From: Parapedobacter soli
Lineage (GTDB): Bacteria; Bacteroidota; Bacteroidia; Sphingobacteriales; Sphingobacteriaceae
Assembly (NCBI RefSeq): GCF_025460835.1
Contig: NZ_JAMXAY010000029.1
Span: 1 to 64,000, forward strand
Direction: 5' to 3'
DNA: 64,000 nt
Under the pieces are notes generated by a model. It searched no databases and was not told the origin of the DNA. It saw nothing but the letters and a program-made list of their open reading frames with translations. Both the position numbers and the translations under genes were made by a program. Shown in pieces: positions 44,883 through 54,210 of this stretch (position 1 is the first letter of the stretch; each line of letters starts with the position of its first letter).

Positions 44883-47800
44883 TTAGACACTCCGCTTACT
44901 ATACTCCGAAGGCGAGATGCCGAATTTGGCCTTGAAACACTTCCGGAAATAGTCGGGGTCAGAGAACCCCGTCATGTATGCGATTTCGTTGATGTTGAAT
45001 TTTTTGTCGTGAAGCAGCTGCTGTGCGCGCTTGAGCCTGATTTCCCTGATGATGTCGCCAACACTCAGGCTTGTTAATGCCCTCATTTTGCGATATAGCT
45101 GTGTACGGCTTAATCCGATTGCTTCGCAGATATCATCTACGCTGAGGCCAGGTTCGGCCAGCTGATCTTCGATATAAGTCATCACTCGTTTTAGAAGTCG
45201 CTCGTCGGGGGATACCGTGTTGAGCTTGGACGGTTCGATCGTTACCTGGCTTTTGAATTTTTCCCGCAATTTAATCCTAGTGGTTAATAAGTTTGCCACC
45301 TTGAGCGAAAGGAGGGTCAGGTTGAACGGCTTGATGATGTAATCATCGGCTCCGGTTTTAATACCTTCGATCTCATACTCAATTAGCGTTCGGGCAGTCA
45401 ATAGGATTACCGGAATATGGCTGGTTATGATATCAGCTTTTAGCTTTTTGCACAAGGCAAATCCATCCATCTCGGGCATCATCACATCGCTCACAATAAT
45501 ATCGGGTGCATGTTTAACGGCTGCCGCAAGCCCTTCCGCACCATTGGCTGCTTTGATGATATGGTATTGGTTGGCAAAAAAATCGGCGAGGTAATTCCGC
45601 ATCCCGTGGTTGTCCTCTACAAGCAGCAGTTTGTATTGCCGTTCCGAATTGGGTGCTACACCCGATGGTTCACCAGCTGTTTTATCAATTAATGGCCTAT
45701 TATCCGTTGGGGGCGCATCCGTTGGGTCTTTCTGGGCTGCAAAAGGTTGAGGTGGTGCTGGCAGGTTGTCCGTCTTTAAGGGAACACGGACCGAAAACAC
45801 GGTCCGGTTTTCACCGATCCCCTCCGTCTCGCTTTGTACGGTAATGGTGCCGCCGTGGAGTTCAACGAGCGATTTACTATAAGCCAGCCCGAGGCCGGTG
45901 CCACCAGCGCTGTTTAGCTTACCTTGGCGGAAGGGATCGAAAATATGTGGCAGGTCTTCCGGGGCGATACCTAGACCGTTGTCGGCTACTTCGATGATGA
46001 CCGATGGGGTATCTTGTTTTTCGGTGCGTACATGCACGTCAATATGTCCGCCATCACCCGTGAATTTGAATGCGTTGGACAGCAGGTTATAGAGTACCTT
46101 TTCCAATTTGTCCGGATCGAATTGGCCGTATAAGGGAGTTACTTCAGCTGTCGTGGTCAGTGTGATGTTCCCGAGCTGGGCAAGGTGCTGGAACGAATCG
46201 GTGATCTCGTGAACGAAGTCGATAACGTCACGCTGTTCGGCAGCTAACCGTTCATTGCCTGTTTCAAGCCGGCGGATATCCAGCAGTTGGTTAATCAGCT
46301 TGACGAGGCGGTCCCCATTCGCCTTCATGGTACGCAGTTGGCTCTTCATCGCTCCATTTGTGCCGCTGAGGCTGAGCAGTTGCTGTATGGGTGCCAGGAT
46401 TAAGGTAAGGGGCGTTTTGATTTCGTGTGAAATATTGGTGAAAAATTGGACTTTACTTTCGTGGTGCTGCCTTTCTTTTTCATGGAGGATGGTTTCATAG
46501 GCCAGCTTGCTGTTGAGCTTGGCATAGCGCACTACATAGTAATAGAAGGCATAAAGTAAACCGACGAAGATAAGTGCGTAAATGGTATAGGCCCATGTAC
46601 TCGCCCAGAAAGCGGGGGCAACCGAGATGGTCAATGTTTGCGGCTCGGGGCTCCAAATCCCGTCGCTGTTCGATGCTTTTACCTTGAAGACATACGTGCC
46701 CGGGGCGAGGTTGGAATAGGTGGCTACACGGTGTGAAGCATCGGTGTAAATCCAGCCCTCGTCGAATCCCTCCAAAAGGTAGGCGTATCTGTTTCGTGCC
46801 GGGTTTGTGTAATGCAGGGCCGCAAATTGGATGGCAAAACTTTTGTCGCGGTAACCCAGCGCAAGCTTATCGGTAAGGTGTAGCGGCTTTTCCAAAAGTA
46901 CTCTGCCGTTGACCTTCTGGTTTACGTGGATATGCTTATTGAGGACTTGGAGCTCGGTAAATGCAATTTCGGGAGGCCGTGTATCACATATTATGCTGTC
47001 GGGATTAAATACATTGTAGCCTTTATTCCCCCCGAAATATAAGTTCCCCGAATAGCGGCTCTTCAATACGGCGCCTTCCAGAAATTCGTTGCTCTGCAAT
47101 CCATCTTGCTGTGAGTAGTTACGGACGGACAGCGACTGTTTGTCGATCCGTGAGATACCAGCTTTGTGGCTTACCCAAAGAAATCCGTTGTCGTCTTCGG
47201 TAATACCCGCGATCATGGCGTTTGGAAGGCCATTGGGAGAAACCGACAAATGTTGGAACGTATGGTTGTCAGGGTCGAAGCGGTTCAGCCCGTTACCCGT
47301 ACCTATCCACATATAACCATCGCTATCTTCATATAAGGCATATACCCGGTTGTCGCTGATGCTGTTTGCCGAGTCTTGTCTATGGACGAACTGATATTCG
47401 AGGGTTAACCTACCGGGCGTATCTTTATTAAGGATGCTTATTCCCCCACCTTCAGTGCCCACCCAGAGTTTACCGTTGCGGTCTTCCAACACCACCCATG
47501 CGTGTTCGTTCAGTAACGTTTCAGAAGGGGCAAAATGGATCATGCTGTCGATATCCGGTGCATACCGATAAATGCCGCTCCATGTGGCAAACCACACCTG
47601 GTTATCGCGATCCTCGGTAATGCCATATATAGGTGAGTAGTCGGGGTCGAGCATGTCGAAGTGCCTGATTTTCTCCGTTTTCGGATCGTATTGGTCGAGG
47701 CCTTCTTTGGTGCCAATCCAGATTTTCCCACTCGAATGGCAATGGATATAGCGTATTTGGTTGCTTCGAAGCGATTCCGGGTTGTTTACATCATGCTGTA

Positions 47801-48602
47801 GGTGGCGATAACTGCCATCTTTTCCTACGACTGTTATGCCCTGGTCGCGCGTACCTACCCAGAGATTACCCTCCTTGTCTTCGCACAACGTGCGCACGTT
47901 GTCGTCGATGATAGAGTTTTTGTCCGTTGGGATATGGTAGTGGTTATGGAATGGGTTGGCATTTAGGTTGGCTTTATTGATTCCGTTGCTGTAGGTGCCT
48001 ACCCATAGTATGTTCTCGTCGTCAAGGTAAACATCACTGACATAAGAGTCATTTAATGAGCCACGGATACCGGGTTTCGCGGTGTAGTGCTTCTCCTTTC
48101 CGGTTGTTAAGTCGGTTTCCACCAGCGTGTTGGTCCGCCGTTCAAGCCGCCATTCAAGGTTGCCCAGCAGGAAAGAGGTGTTCATGTGGTAGTTTTTCCG
48201 CGATATCAATTTTTGCATATCGGCTGGCGCCTTATCTATCGGAATTCGTTCAAAATCATCGGTTTGGTAGTTGTATTTACAGAGGGTTTGCTCGTCAAAC
48301 GTCATCACCCAAAGGTCCTGCGTTTCATCCTTGAGGATATTATGTATCCGGTTGTTATTGATACTGTTGGGATTTTCAGGGTCATAACGGTAGATTTTAA
48401 ACTGGTAACCATCGTATCGGCATAGCCCCGACCAGGTGCCGAACCACATAAACCCATATTTGTCCTTTACAATACCATGGATGGTATTCTGTGGCAACCC
48501 GTGCTCGGATGTGATATGGTCAAATCGTAAATGGGGTGCTTGGGCGTTGCACCAGATGGCCAACGGTATCAGTAAAAAGGTAATTATATATCGGTAATGC
48601 AT
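44883..48602 (-). CDS. Hybrid two-component system sensor/AraC regulator (HTCS)
   Basis: A one-protein signalling system that senses a periplasmic oligosaccharide and activates PUL transcription. Domains, numbered from the preferred ATG at 48602 (MHYRYIITFLLIPLAIWCNAQA signal peptide): two-component-regulator propeller repeats (about 25-590, many WFGTW/LWVGT motifs), Y_Y_Y domain (about 604-660), one membrane segment (about 668-690), histidine kinase with FFTNISHEIKTPLT (His about 725), HATPase (DNGLGIAPEDLP, about 876), receiver (VSDVMMPEMDG, Asp about 1039; KPF switch Lys) and AraC-type helix-turn-helix (about 1138-1239). All key residues are present. A longer reading to 48743 lacks signal-peptide character. 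It is divergent from a SusC/SusD pair, its likely target, and upstream of a GH28 gene. Confidence 0.95.
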   Translation of the reverse strand: MHYRYIITFLLIPLAIWCNAQAPHLRFDHITSEHGLPQNTIHGIVKDKYGFMWFGTWSGLCRYDGYQFKIYRYDPENPNSINNNRIHNILKDETQDLWVMTFDEQTLCKYNYQTDDFERIPIDKAPADMQKLISRKNYHMNTSFLLGNLEWRLERRTNTLVETDLTTGKEKHYTAKPGIRGSLNDSYVSDVYLDDENILWVGTYSNGINKANLNANPFHNHYHIPTDKNSIIDDNVRTLCEDKEGNLWVGTRDQGITVVGKDGSYRHLQHDVNNPESLRSNQIRYIHCHSSGKIWIGTKEGLDQYDPKTEKIRHFDMLDPDYSPIYGITEDRDNQVWFATWSGIYRYAPDIDSMIHFAPSETLLNEHAWVVLEDRNGKLWVGTEGGGISILNKDTPGRLTLEYQFVHRQDSANSISDNRVYALYEDSDGYMWIGTGNGLNRFDPDNHTFQHLSVSPNGLPNAMIAGITEDDNGFLWVSHKAGISRIDKQSLSVRNYSQQDGLQSNEFLEGAVLKSRYSGNLYFGGNKGYNVFNPDSIICDTRPPEIAFTELQVLNKHIHVNQKVNGRVLLEKPLHLTDKLALGYRDKSFAIQFAALHYTNPARNRYAYLLEGFDEGWIYTDASHRVATYSNLAPGTYVFKVKASNSDGIWSPEPQTLTISVAPAFWASTWAYTIYALIFVGLLYAFYYYVVRYAKLNSKLAYETILHEKERQHHESKVQFFTNISHEIKTPLTLILAPIQQLLSLSGTNGAMKSQLRTMKANGDRLVKLINQLLDIRRLETGNERLAAEQRDVIDFVHEITDSFQHLAQLGNITLTTTAEVTPLYGQFDPDKLEKVLYNLLSNAFKFTGDGGHIDVHVRTEKQDTPSVIIEVADNGLGIAPEDLPHIFDPFRQGKLNSAGGTGLGLAYSKSLVELHGGTITVQSETEGIGENRTVFSVRVPLKTDNLPAPPQPFAAQKDPTDAPPTDNRPLIDKTAGEPSGVAPNSERQYKLLLVEDNHGMRNYLADFFANQYHIIKAANGAEGLAAAVKHAPDIIVSDVMMPEMDGFALCKKLKADIITSHIPVILLTARTLIEYEIEGIKTGADDYIIKPFNLTLLSLKVANLLTTRIKLREKFKSQVTIEPSKLNTVSPDERLLKRVMTYIEDQLAEPGLSVDDICEAIGLSRTQLYRKMRALTSLSVGDIIREIRLKRAQQLLHDKKFNINEIAYMTGFSDPDYFRKCFKAKFGISPSEYSKRSV

Positions 48603-48894
48603 CACCATAATATTTAGGTTATCCCCCGATTTGAAAATTGGTAGGTGTAAATATAAGGAGGGAAATGCGGAATTGCAACTCGTATGGCTATCCATCGACC
48701 CTAAAAATGTAAATGGAACATTTTTGCCGGTATTTTGGTTCAATTTTACCGATTCGCAGCGGGTCTCTCCGGTAGATTTGCAGTGTTATAGCCAAGTATC
48801 CGATTAGTAACCATTGAGAGATACCGGGAATCGCACCGGGTAAAAGCAGATGCAATTAAAACCAAATATTTAAACAAGATAAACAGAAAAGAGG
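48603..48894. promoter_or_regulatory. Divergent control region between HTCS and SusC
   Basis: On the plus strand TAGATTTG (48773-48780) matches the TAnnTTTG -7 consensus, leaving a leader of about 115 bases before the SusC ATG. In that leader ACCGGG occurs twice as a direct repeat 12 bases apart (48823-48828 and 48835-48840); direct repeats of this kind could bind an AraC-type regulator. No exact -7 match was seen for the minus-strand HTCS gene. Confidence 0.45.
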
Positions 48895-51800
48895 ATGAAA
48901 AAGAGGATTACTTCGATGGAAGGGGCCAAGCGATGCTGTTGCTTGCTATTGCTGGCAGCATGCTCAATCGTTCCGTTGTTTGCGCAGGACGCGCAAATGT
49001 TTACGGTTAAAGGGCGCGTTACCGATGCAGATTCGGGCATACCGTTGGCAGGGGTAACCGTGGCGGTCAAAGGCCAAAATCAGGCTACGCAATCCGATGC
49101 TGCGGGTGCATACCAGCTCACGGCCAGTCAAGGAGACGTATTGGCGTTTCAATTCCTTGGATACGAATCAAAAGAAATAGAAGTGGTGGGTGCCACATTG
49201 GATGCCCGATTGTCACCTACGGTAAGCCATTTGGATGAAGTAGTCGTTGTGGGCTACAACACGGTTAGAAAGGCAGACCTCACCGGTGCCGTAGCGAGCA
49301 TCGGCTCGGAGCAAGTACGGCGGATGCCAGTTGCTAATGCCCTTCAAGCCATGCAGGGCATGGTGGCCGGTGTCGATATTACTTCCAATGAACGGCCGGG
49401 TGAAATGGGCAGCGTGCGAGTGAGGGGCGTACGCTCGTTAAGCGCCGGCAATTCGCCGCTGTATGTTGTAGACGGAATCCCCCTCGCAGCGGGTGGCATT
49501 GAGGCATTGAATCCTTCGGATATTGAGTCGATCGATGTCCTGAAAGATGCATCGGCCACGGCCATCTATGGGTCGAGGGGCGCGAACGGTGTCATCATGG
49601 TTACCACAAAAAAGGGAAAGGAGGGTAAATTGTCGCTCAATTACCTCGCCGTTGCCACCATTGAAAACATGTACGATCGCATGGAAATGATGGATGCAGC
49701 CGAGTATATCGAGTTCAGGCGGGATGCATATAGGCGGTTGCCGGAAGATAACCCGAATCGGTATCCTGATGTACCCACCGAACAGGCAGACCAGCGTATC
49801 TTCGGCAGTGACGCCATCGCGTCGGCGAATGCGGCCAAAGGATGGCAGAACGGCACGTGGGACGGTAGCTTGGTGTCTACCACCGACTGGACCGGCATGG
49901 TGCTGAAAACCGGGGTTACCCACGACCACTCCATAAACGCAAGCGGCGGCACGGAGAAGATGAAGGCATACGGCTCGTTTGGTTACCTTAATCAAGGCGG
50001 TACGGTATTAGGACAAGACTACCAACGCTACACCGGCAAGTTTGCTGTAGACCTGAACCCGGTGAAGTGGTTTAAGTTTGGTGGTAGTTTGGCCGCCACC
50101 AGTGGCGATCAGAACTATGGCTATCAAGGTAGCGGGTCAACAGGTGCGGCCAACCTCTATTTCGCGGCCCAGGGAATGCTGCCCTATGCTGTCCCTTTCG
50201 ATGAGAACGGCGATCGGATTAATCTGCCAGGGGGCGACGTGAATATCCGTAACCCGATAGGCGACGATAAGTTTACCATCAATGAGCGGCGCGTGCTGCG
50301 AACCTTGGGCAATGTGTATGCCGAGGTGAATATTTTCGATGGTTTAAGGTACCGCCTCAATTTCGGTCCAGATTATTACCACTTCCGGAATGGCAGGTGG
50401 ATGGACGAGCGAGCTGCAGAGCGGGGTGCAGGAGAGCCCGGATCGACGAATTATGCCCAGCTCAACCAGACTTCCCGATTTTCATGGACACTGGATAACC
50501 TACTTTACTACGACAAGACTTTTGCTGACAAGCACGATGTGGGGGTAACCCTCCTGCAAAGTGCCACGGGCAACCGCACGGAATCTTCAACAATGACCGC
50601 CACTGATTTGCCTTGGAATAGCCAGCGGTGGTACCAATTGAATTCGGTAAGTGAACTGGATGGTTTCGGCTCCGGATTGTCCGAGTCGCAATTGCTGTCA
50701 TATATGGCCCGCGTGAACTACGGGTATGACAGCCGGTATTTGCTCACTGCTTCGGTCCGTTGGGACGGTGCTTCACAGCTTGCCGAAGGTAATAAATGGG
50801 ATCTTTTCCCTTCTGCGGCTTTTGCATGGCGCATGGACCAGGAATCGTTTATGGCCGATGTAAACTGGGTAAGCCAGTTGAAATTACGCGTTGGGTTCGG
50901 TAGCACCGGTAATGCGGCGATCGATCCTTATTTTACAAAAGGAGGGGTGCAAACCTTATATTATACATGGGGCAGCATGGTTGAACCCGGCTACGTTTCG
51001 TCAGACGCGTCGCTACGCGATCCGGCGCCAATGGCCAATTTGGACCTCGGCTGGGAGCGGACCACGCAGTGGAACTTGGGCCTCGACTTTGGCCTCTTCC
51101 GTGACCGTATCAACGGATCGTTGGATGTGTATACCTCAAAAACAACGGATCTGCTGTTGCAGATGTCCATCCCTTCCCTCACCGGGTATACGACAACATG
51201 GGCCAATATCGGCTCGACGTCCAATAAGGGGGTCGACCTGTCGATAAATTCCGTGAATATAGAAAAGCCCAACTTCTCATGGGTGTCCAACTTGAACCTG
51301 ACCGCCAGCAATGACCGTATCGTCGAACTGGCCAACGGCAAGGTCGATGATGTCAACAACGGCTGGTTCATCGGCGAACGCCTATCGGTCTATTACGATT
51401 ACCTTAAAGAAGGCATTTGGCAGAATACAGCCGAAGACCTCGCTGAAATGGAGAAATTCAATGCAAATGGACACGCGTTCCGGCCGGGTGATATACGGGT
51501 GGCCGACTTGGACGGCGACTATCGGATCGATGCTAACTTTGATCGGCGCATCGTAGGTCATTCTACACCGGCATGGACAGCAGGCTTCAACAATGCGTTC
51601 CGCTATAAATCGTGGGACTTGACCTTCTTCATCTTCGGCCGGTTCGGATTTACCACACTCGGCGGCGGCGAATACCTGCAAGGCCGCTTCGCCCAGCGGA
51701 AATTGGACTACTGGCAACCCGATAATCCTACAAACGAATATCCGGCCCCCAATTACGGCAATGCCGGGGGAGACCCGTATCGGACATCGATGAATTATCA

Positions 51801-52011
51801 AGACGGATCATTCATCAAGCTCCGCAACGTTTCGCTTGGATACACGCTGACCCAAACGATATCCAATAGGCTCCGCATGGACAACCTTAAAATATACGCA
51901 CAGGTAATGAACCCCGGTCTACTTTATTCGAATATCGACTGGATCGACCCCGATCTGGGCGGCTCTACTTATAATCGTGGATTTGTAATCGGACTGAATG
52001 TTGGTTTTTAA
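48895..52011 (+). CDS. SusC-like TonB-dependent transporter
   Basis: A canonical SusC barrel of 1038 residues. It has a signal peptide (about 1-31, ending PLFAQ), regulatory-like sandwich (VKGRVTDADSGIPLAGVTVAVKG, about 38-112), TonB-box-type LDEVVVVGYNTVRKADLTGAV, plug motifs VRVRGVRSLSAGN and YVVDGIPLAAGG, signature GSRGANGVIMVTTKKG, and C-terminus RGFVIGLNVGF. The ATG at 48895 is used; an internal ATG at 48916 would shorten the signal region. It is divergent from the hybrid sensor and followed by its SusD gene after 10 bases, a classical sensor-SusCD arrangement. The imported glycan is presumably a pectic oligosaccharide. Confidence 0.95.
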   Translation: MKKRITSMEGAKRCCCLLLLAACSIVPLFAQDAQMFTVKGRVTDADSGIPLAGVTVAVKGQNQATQSDAAGAYQLTASQGDVLAFQFLGYESKEIEVVGATLDARLSPTVSHLDEVVVVGYNTVRKADLTGAVASIGSEQVRRMPVANALQAMQGMVAGVDITSNERPGEMGSVRVRGVRSLSAGNSPLYVVDGIPLAAGGIEALNPSDIESIDVLKDASATAIYGSRGANGVIMVTTKKGKEGKLSLNYLAVATIENMYDRMEMMDAAEYIEFRRDAYRRLPEDNPNRYPDVPTEQADQRIFGSDAIASANAAKGWQNGTWDGSLVSTTDWTGMVLKTGVTHDHSINASGGTEKMKAYGSFGYLNQGGTVLGQDYQRYTGKFAVDLNPVKWFKFGGSLAATSGDQNYGYQGSGSTGAANLYFAAQGMLPYAVPFDENGDRINLPGGDVNIRNPIGDDKFTINERRVLRTLGNVYAEVNIFDGLRYRLNFGPDYYHFRNGRWMDERAAERGAGEPGSTNYAQLNQTSRFSWTLDNLLYYDKTFADKHDVGVTLLQSATGNRTESSTMTATDLPWNSQRWYQLNSVSELDGFGSGLSESQLLSYMARVNYGYDSRYLLTASVRWDGASQLAEGNKWDLFPSAAFAWRMDQESFMADVNWVSQLKLRVGFGSTGNAAIDPYFTKGGVQTLYYTWGSMVEPGYVSSDASLRDPAPMANLDLGWERTTQWNLGLDFGLFRDRINGSLDVYTSKTTDLLLQMSIPSLTGYTTTWANIGSTSNKGVDLSINSVNIEKPNFSWVSNLNLTASNDRIVELANGKVDDVNNGWFIGERLSVYYDYLKEGIWQNTAEDLAEMEKFNANGHAFRPGDIRVADLDGDYRIDANFDRRIVGHSTPAWTAGFNNAFRYKSWDLTFFIFGRFGFTTLGGGEYLQGRFAQRKLDYWQPDNPTNEYPAPNYGNAGGDPYRTSMNYQDGSFIKLRNVSLGYTLTQTISNRLRMDNLKIYAQVMNPGLLYSNIDWIDPDLGGSTYNRGFVIGLNVGF

Positions 52012-52021
52012 GACTATAACG

Positions 52022-54022
52022 ATGAAAAGAATAACGCAAATATCTAAATATATCATACTCGTATGTTGCGCTACGGGAATGGTTTCCTGCAAGAACTTCC
52101 TGCACGAGGACCTGATTACGGCGCGGAGTACGCAAGACTTCGAAACCCAGGAAGGGCTGGAAGGATTGGTCACGGGGATGTACCAAAGCCTGAAATTCCA
52201 CTTCAATTACGAGTGGGCCTACGTGACCACCAATTATGGTGTCGATGAATTTTCTGTTGGAGGCGACCGCGGCCAGCAGGTTTGGAACTCGTATGATGCC
52301 GGTCTGAATTCCATGACGGGGTACGTGGCCTCGATATGGGACAACATGTATGGGAATATCAATACGGCGAATATCGTCATTAAGAATATCCCGCAGTTCT
52401 ATGGCGACGGGGCTGACAGGGACACGCGTCTTGGCGAAGGCTACTTCATGAGAGCTTTTGATTACTTCAAACTGGTAAAACAGTTCGGTGGCGTACCCCT
52501 GAAATTAGAACCGTCTACAACCGTCGAACTGATGTTTACCCGCAATACCGCTCAAGAAGTATACGAACAAATCATAGCTGATTTCACCGAGGCATATACA
52601 CTGCTTCCTGCAACGCCGGCCCAACCCGGGCGGATTACGAAATGGGCAGCGGCGCATTTCCTGGCCAAGGTGTATCTGTTCCGTGCCAGTGAGCTGTATA
52701 ACGATTGGAACAGTTCCACCCGTGATGCCGACTTGCAACAGGCATTGAACTATGCCGAGCAAGTGATCAACAGTGGGTACCATACCCTGGCCACCGATTT
52801 CCGCGATTTATGGAACTTTACTGAGGTGAATGGTGCCAACGAGAGTTTGTCGGAAGTAATCTTGGCTGCCCAGTTCTCCGATAACGTCGCTACACAGGGC
52901 CGGTACGGCAATCAGATACATCTTTACTACCCTTCTGTGTACCAAAATATTACGGGTATGCAGCGCGATATTCCCGGTGGACGGGAATTTCAACGGTTGC
53001 GTTCCACCGATTATGCATTGGATGTTTATGACCGCGTAAACGATTCCCGCTTTTGGAAGAGTTTCAAAACCAAGTACCTATGTAATCGGCCGAATAATGC
53101 TCCTGTTTGGTCGGAAGCATTTGCACCAAGCCCCGATTTGGTGGGAAAGCCAAAGTTTTCCGGTGGTGAAGAGTCAATCTTATACATCGTGAACAACGCC
53201 GGAGACACCCGGTATACAAGCCCCGACCCACTCGTGGCCGACCCAGGCCTCTCCACGAATATTGAAAGACGCGCCCCGCATATGTTTGTTCGCTATTTCG
53301 CGGGCGAACCGGAAAATATGAAAGGCGGACATGGGAACTTCGAAGCAAGCCGTTTTGTAGCACTTTCCAAATTTGCCGATGGCTCGCGTACCAGTGTTTC
53401 ATCACAATTCGGGCAACGCGACGGCATATTGGCGCGTGTAGCCGAAACTTACCTGATCGCGGCAGAAGCACTCGGTAGACTCGGCAGGTTCGCCGAGGCA
53501 TTACCTTATATCAATGCGCTGCGCGAGCGTGCTGCATATAAAACAGATGAAGACCGTTCATTCCATTCAGATGGTGGCATCTCTTACCTCAATAACACGG
53601 CCGCCAATACCGCCGAGTTTGTGTCTTATTCCGATAGAAATACCTATTTCGAATCGAACAATATGGCCGAGACCACCGACGCTACCGTTGACAACCTACG
53701 GTTCAATAGTGTCGCCGATATCTTCAACTCCCCGAATGAATTTTACGATGAATTGGGGGTGTCGTCAGATGCGGATAAATTTATCAGTTTTATCCTAAAC
53801 GAACGTTCGCGTGAGCTGATGGGCGAGTTGATGCGCTGGGAAGACCTTGCTCGGACAAAAACCTTGGTAAAGCGGGCAACGTTATTCAACGACGAGGCAC
53901 AACCCCTGGAGAATAAACACTATGTCCGCCCGATACCCCAAAGTTTCTTGGACGCGATACAGAAAGATGGGAGACCGCTCACAGCCGATGAGAAGGCGGC
54001 TATGCAAAACCCGGGGTGGTAA
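52022..54022 (+). CDS. SusD/RagB-like lipoprotein
   Basis: The partner of the preceding SusC. ATG 52022 begins a lipoprotein signal (MKRITQISKYIILVCCATGM followed by VSC, mature Cys about 23); an in-frame ATG at 51998 inside the SusC gene is rejected. SusD blocks include RAFDYFKLVKQFGGVPLKLE, AAHFLAKVYLFRASELYNDW, YLIAAEALGRLGRFAEALPYINALRERAAYK and NERSRELMGELMRWEDLARTKTL. At 666 residues it is longer than the other three SusD proteins, with an insert around 400-470. A degraded GH105 fragment begins right after its stop codon. Confidence 0.95.
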   Translation: MKRITQISKYIILVCCATGMVSCKNFLHEDLITARSTQDFETQEGLEGLVTGMYQSLKFHFNYEWAYVTTNYGVDEFSVGGDRGQQVWNSYDAGLNSMTGYVASIWDNMYGNINTANIVIKNIPQFYGDGADRDTRLGEGYFMRAFDYFKLVKQFGGVPLKLEPSTTVELMFTRNTAQEVYEQIIADFTEAYTLLPATPAQPGRITKWAAAHFLAKVYLFRASELYNDWNSSTRDADLQQALNYAEQVINSGYHTLATDFRDLWNFTEVNGANESLSEVILAAQFSDNVATQGRYGNQIHLYYPSVYQNITGMQRDIPGGREFQRLRSTDYALDVYDRVNDSRFWKSFKTKYLCNRPNNAPVWSEAFAPSPDLVGKPKFSGGEESILYIVNNAGDTRYTSPDPLVADPGLSTNIERRAPHMFVRYFAGEPENMKGGHGNFEASRFVALSKFADGSRTSVSSQFGQRDGILARVAETYLIAAEALGRLGRFAEALPYINALRERAAYKTDEDRSFHSDGGISYLNNTAANTAEFVSYSDRNTYFESNNMAETTDATVDNLRFNSVADIFNSPNEFYDELGVSSDADKFISFILNERSRELMGELMRWEDLARTKTLVKRATLFNDEAQPLENKHYVRPIPQSFLDAIQKDGRPLTADEKAAMQNPGW

Positions 54023-54025
54023 ATC

Positions 54026-54192
54026 CGTGCAATCGTCATCAACCTATACCAGCGGGCAAATGCCTGGGTGCGAGCGGTGTATTTATACGGGGTTGATGGC
54101 GCTATATGCCATCAACCCCGATACCCGCTACCAAGCCTGTGCCGCCGAATGGGGCGAGAAGTACCAATGGTCCGCGGCTTATCAGGCCGCTA
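54026..54192 (+). pseudogene. Remnant of a GH105 unsaturated uronyl hydrolase gene
   Basis: Directly after the SusD stop, translation gives RAIVINLYQRANAWVRAVY. A shift near 54082 into another frame continues TGLMALYAINPDTRYQ and then EWGEKYQWSAAYQ. Placed together these align with the first GH105 in this window (KTIVTNRERPANIWTRAVYYEGLMALYAIDTDKRYYDYAVEWGEKHQWSTAYQ in that protein, shown here as a family match, about residues 51-105). The fragment has neither the N-terminal signal region nor anything past the second helical hairpin, and is frameshifted. It is clearly a dead piece of a GH105 gene that once followed this SusC/SusD pair. Confidence 0.85.
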
Positions 54193-54210
54193 AACCGGAT
54201 AGAGTGCAGA

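Noticed and set aside
48603..48743. 47-codon N-terminal extension of the hybrid sensor
   Set aside because: The signal peptide begins at the ATG at 48602, and the extra residues look like translated promoter region.
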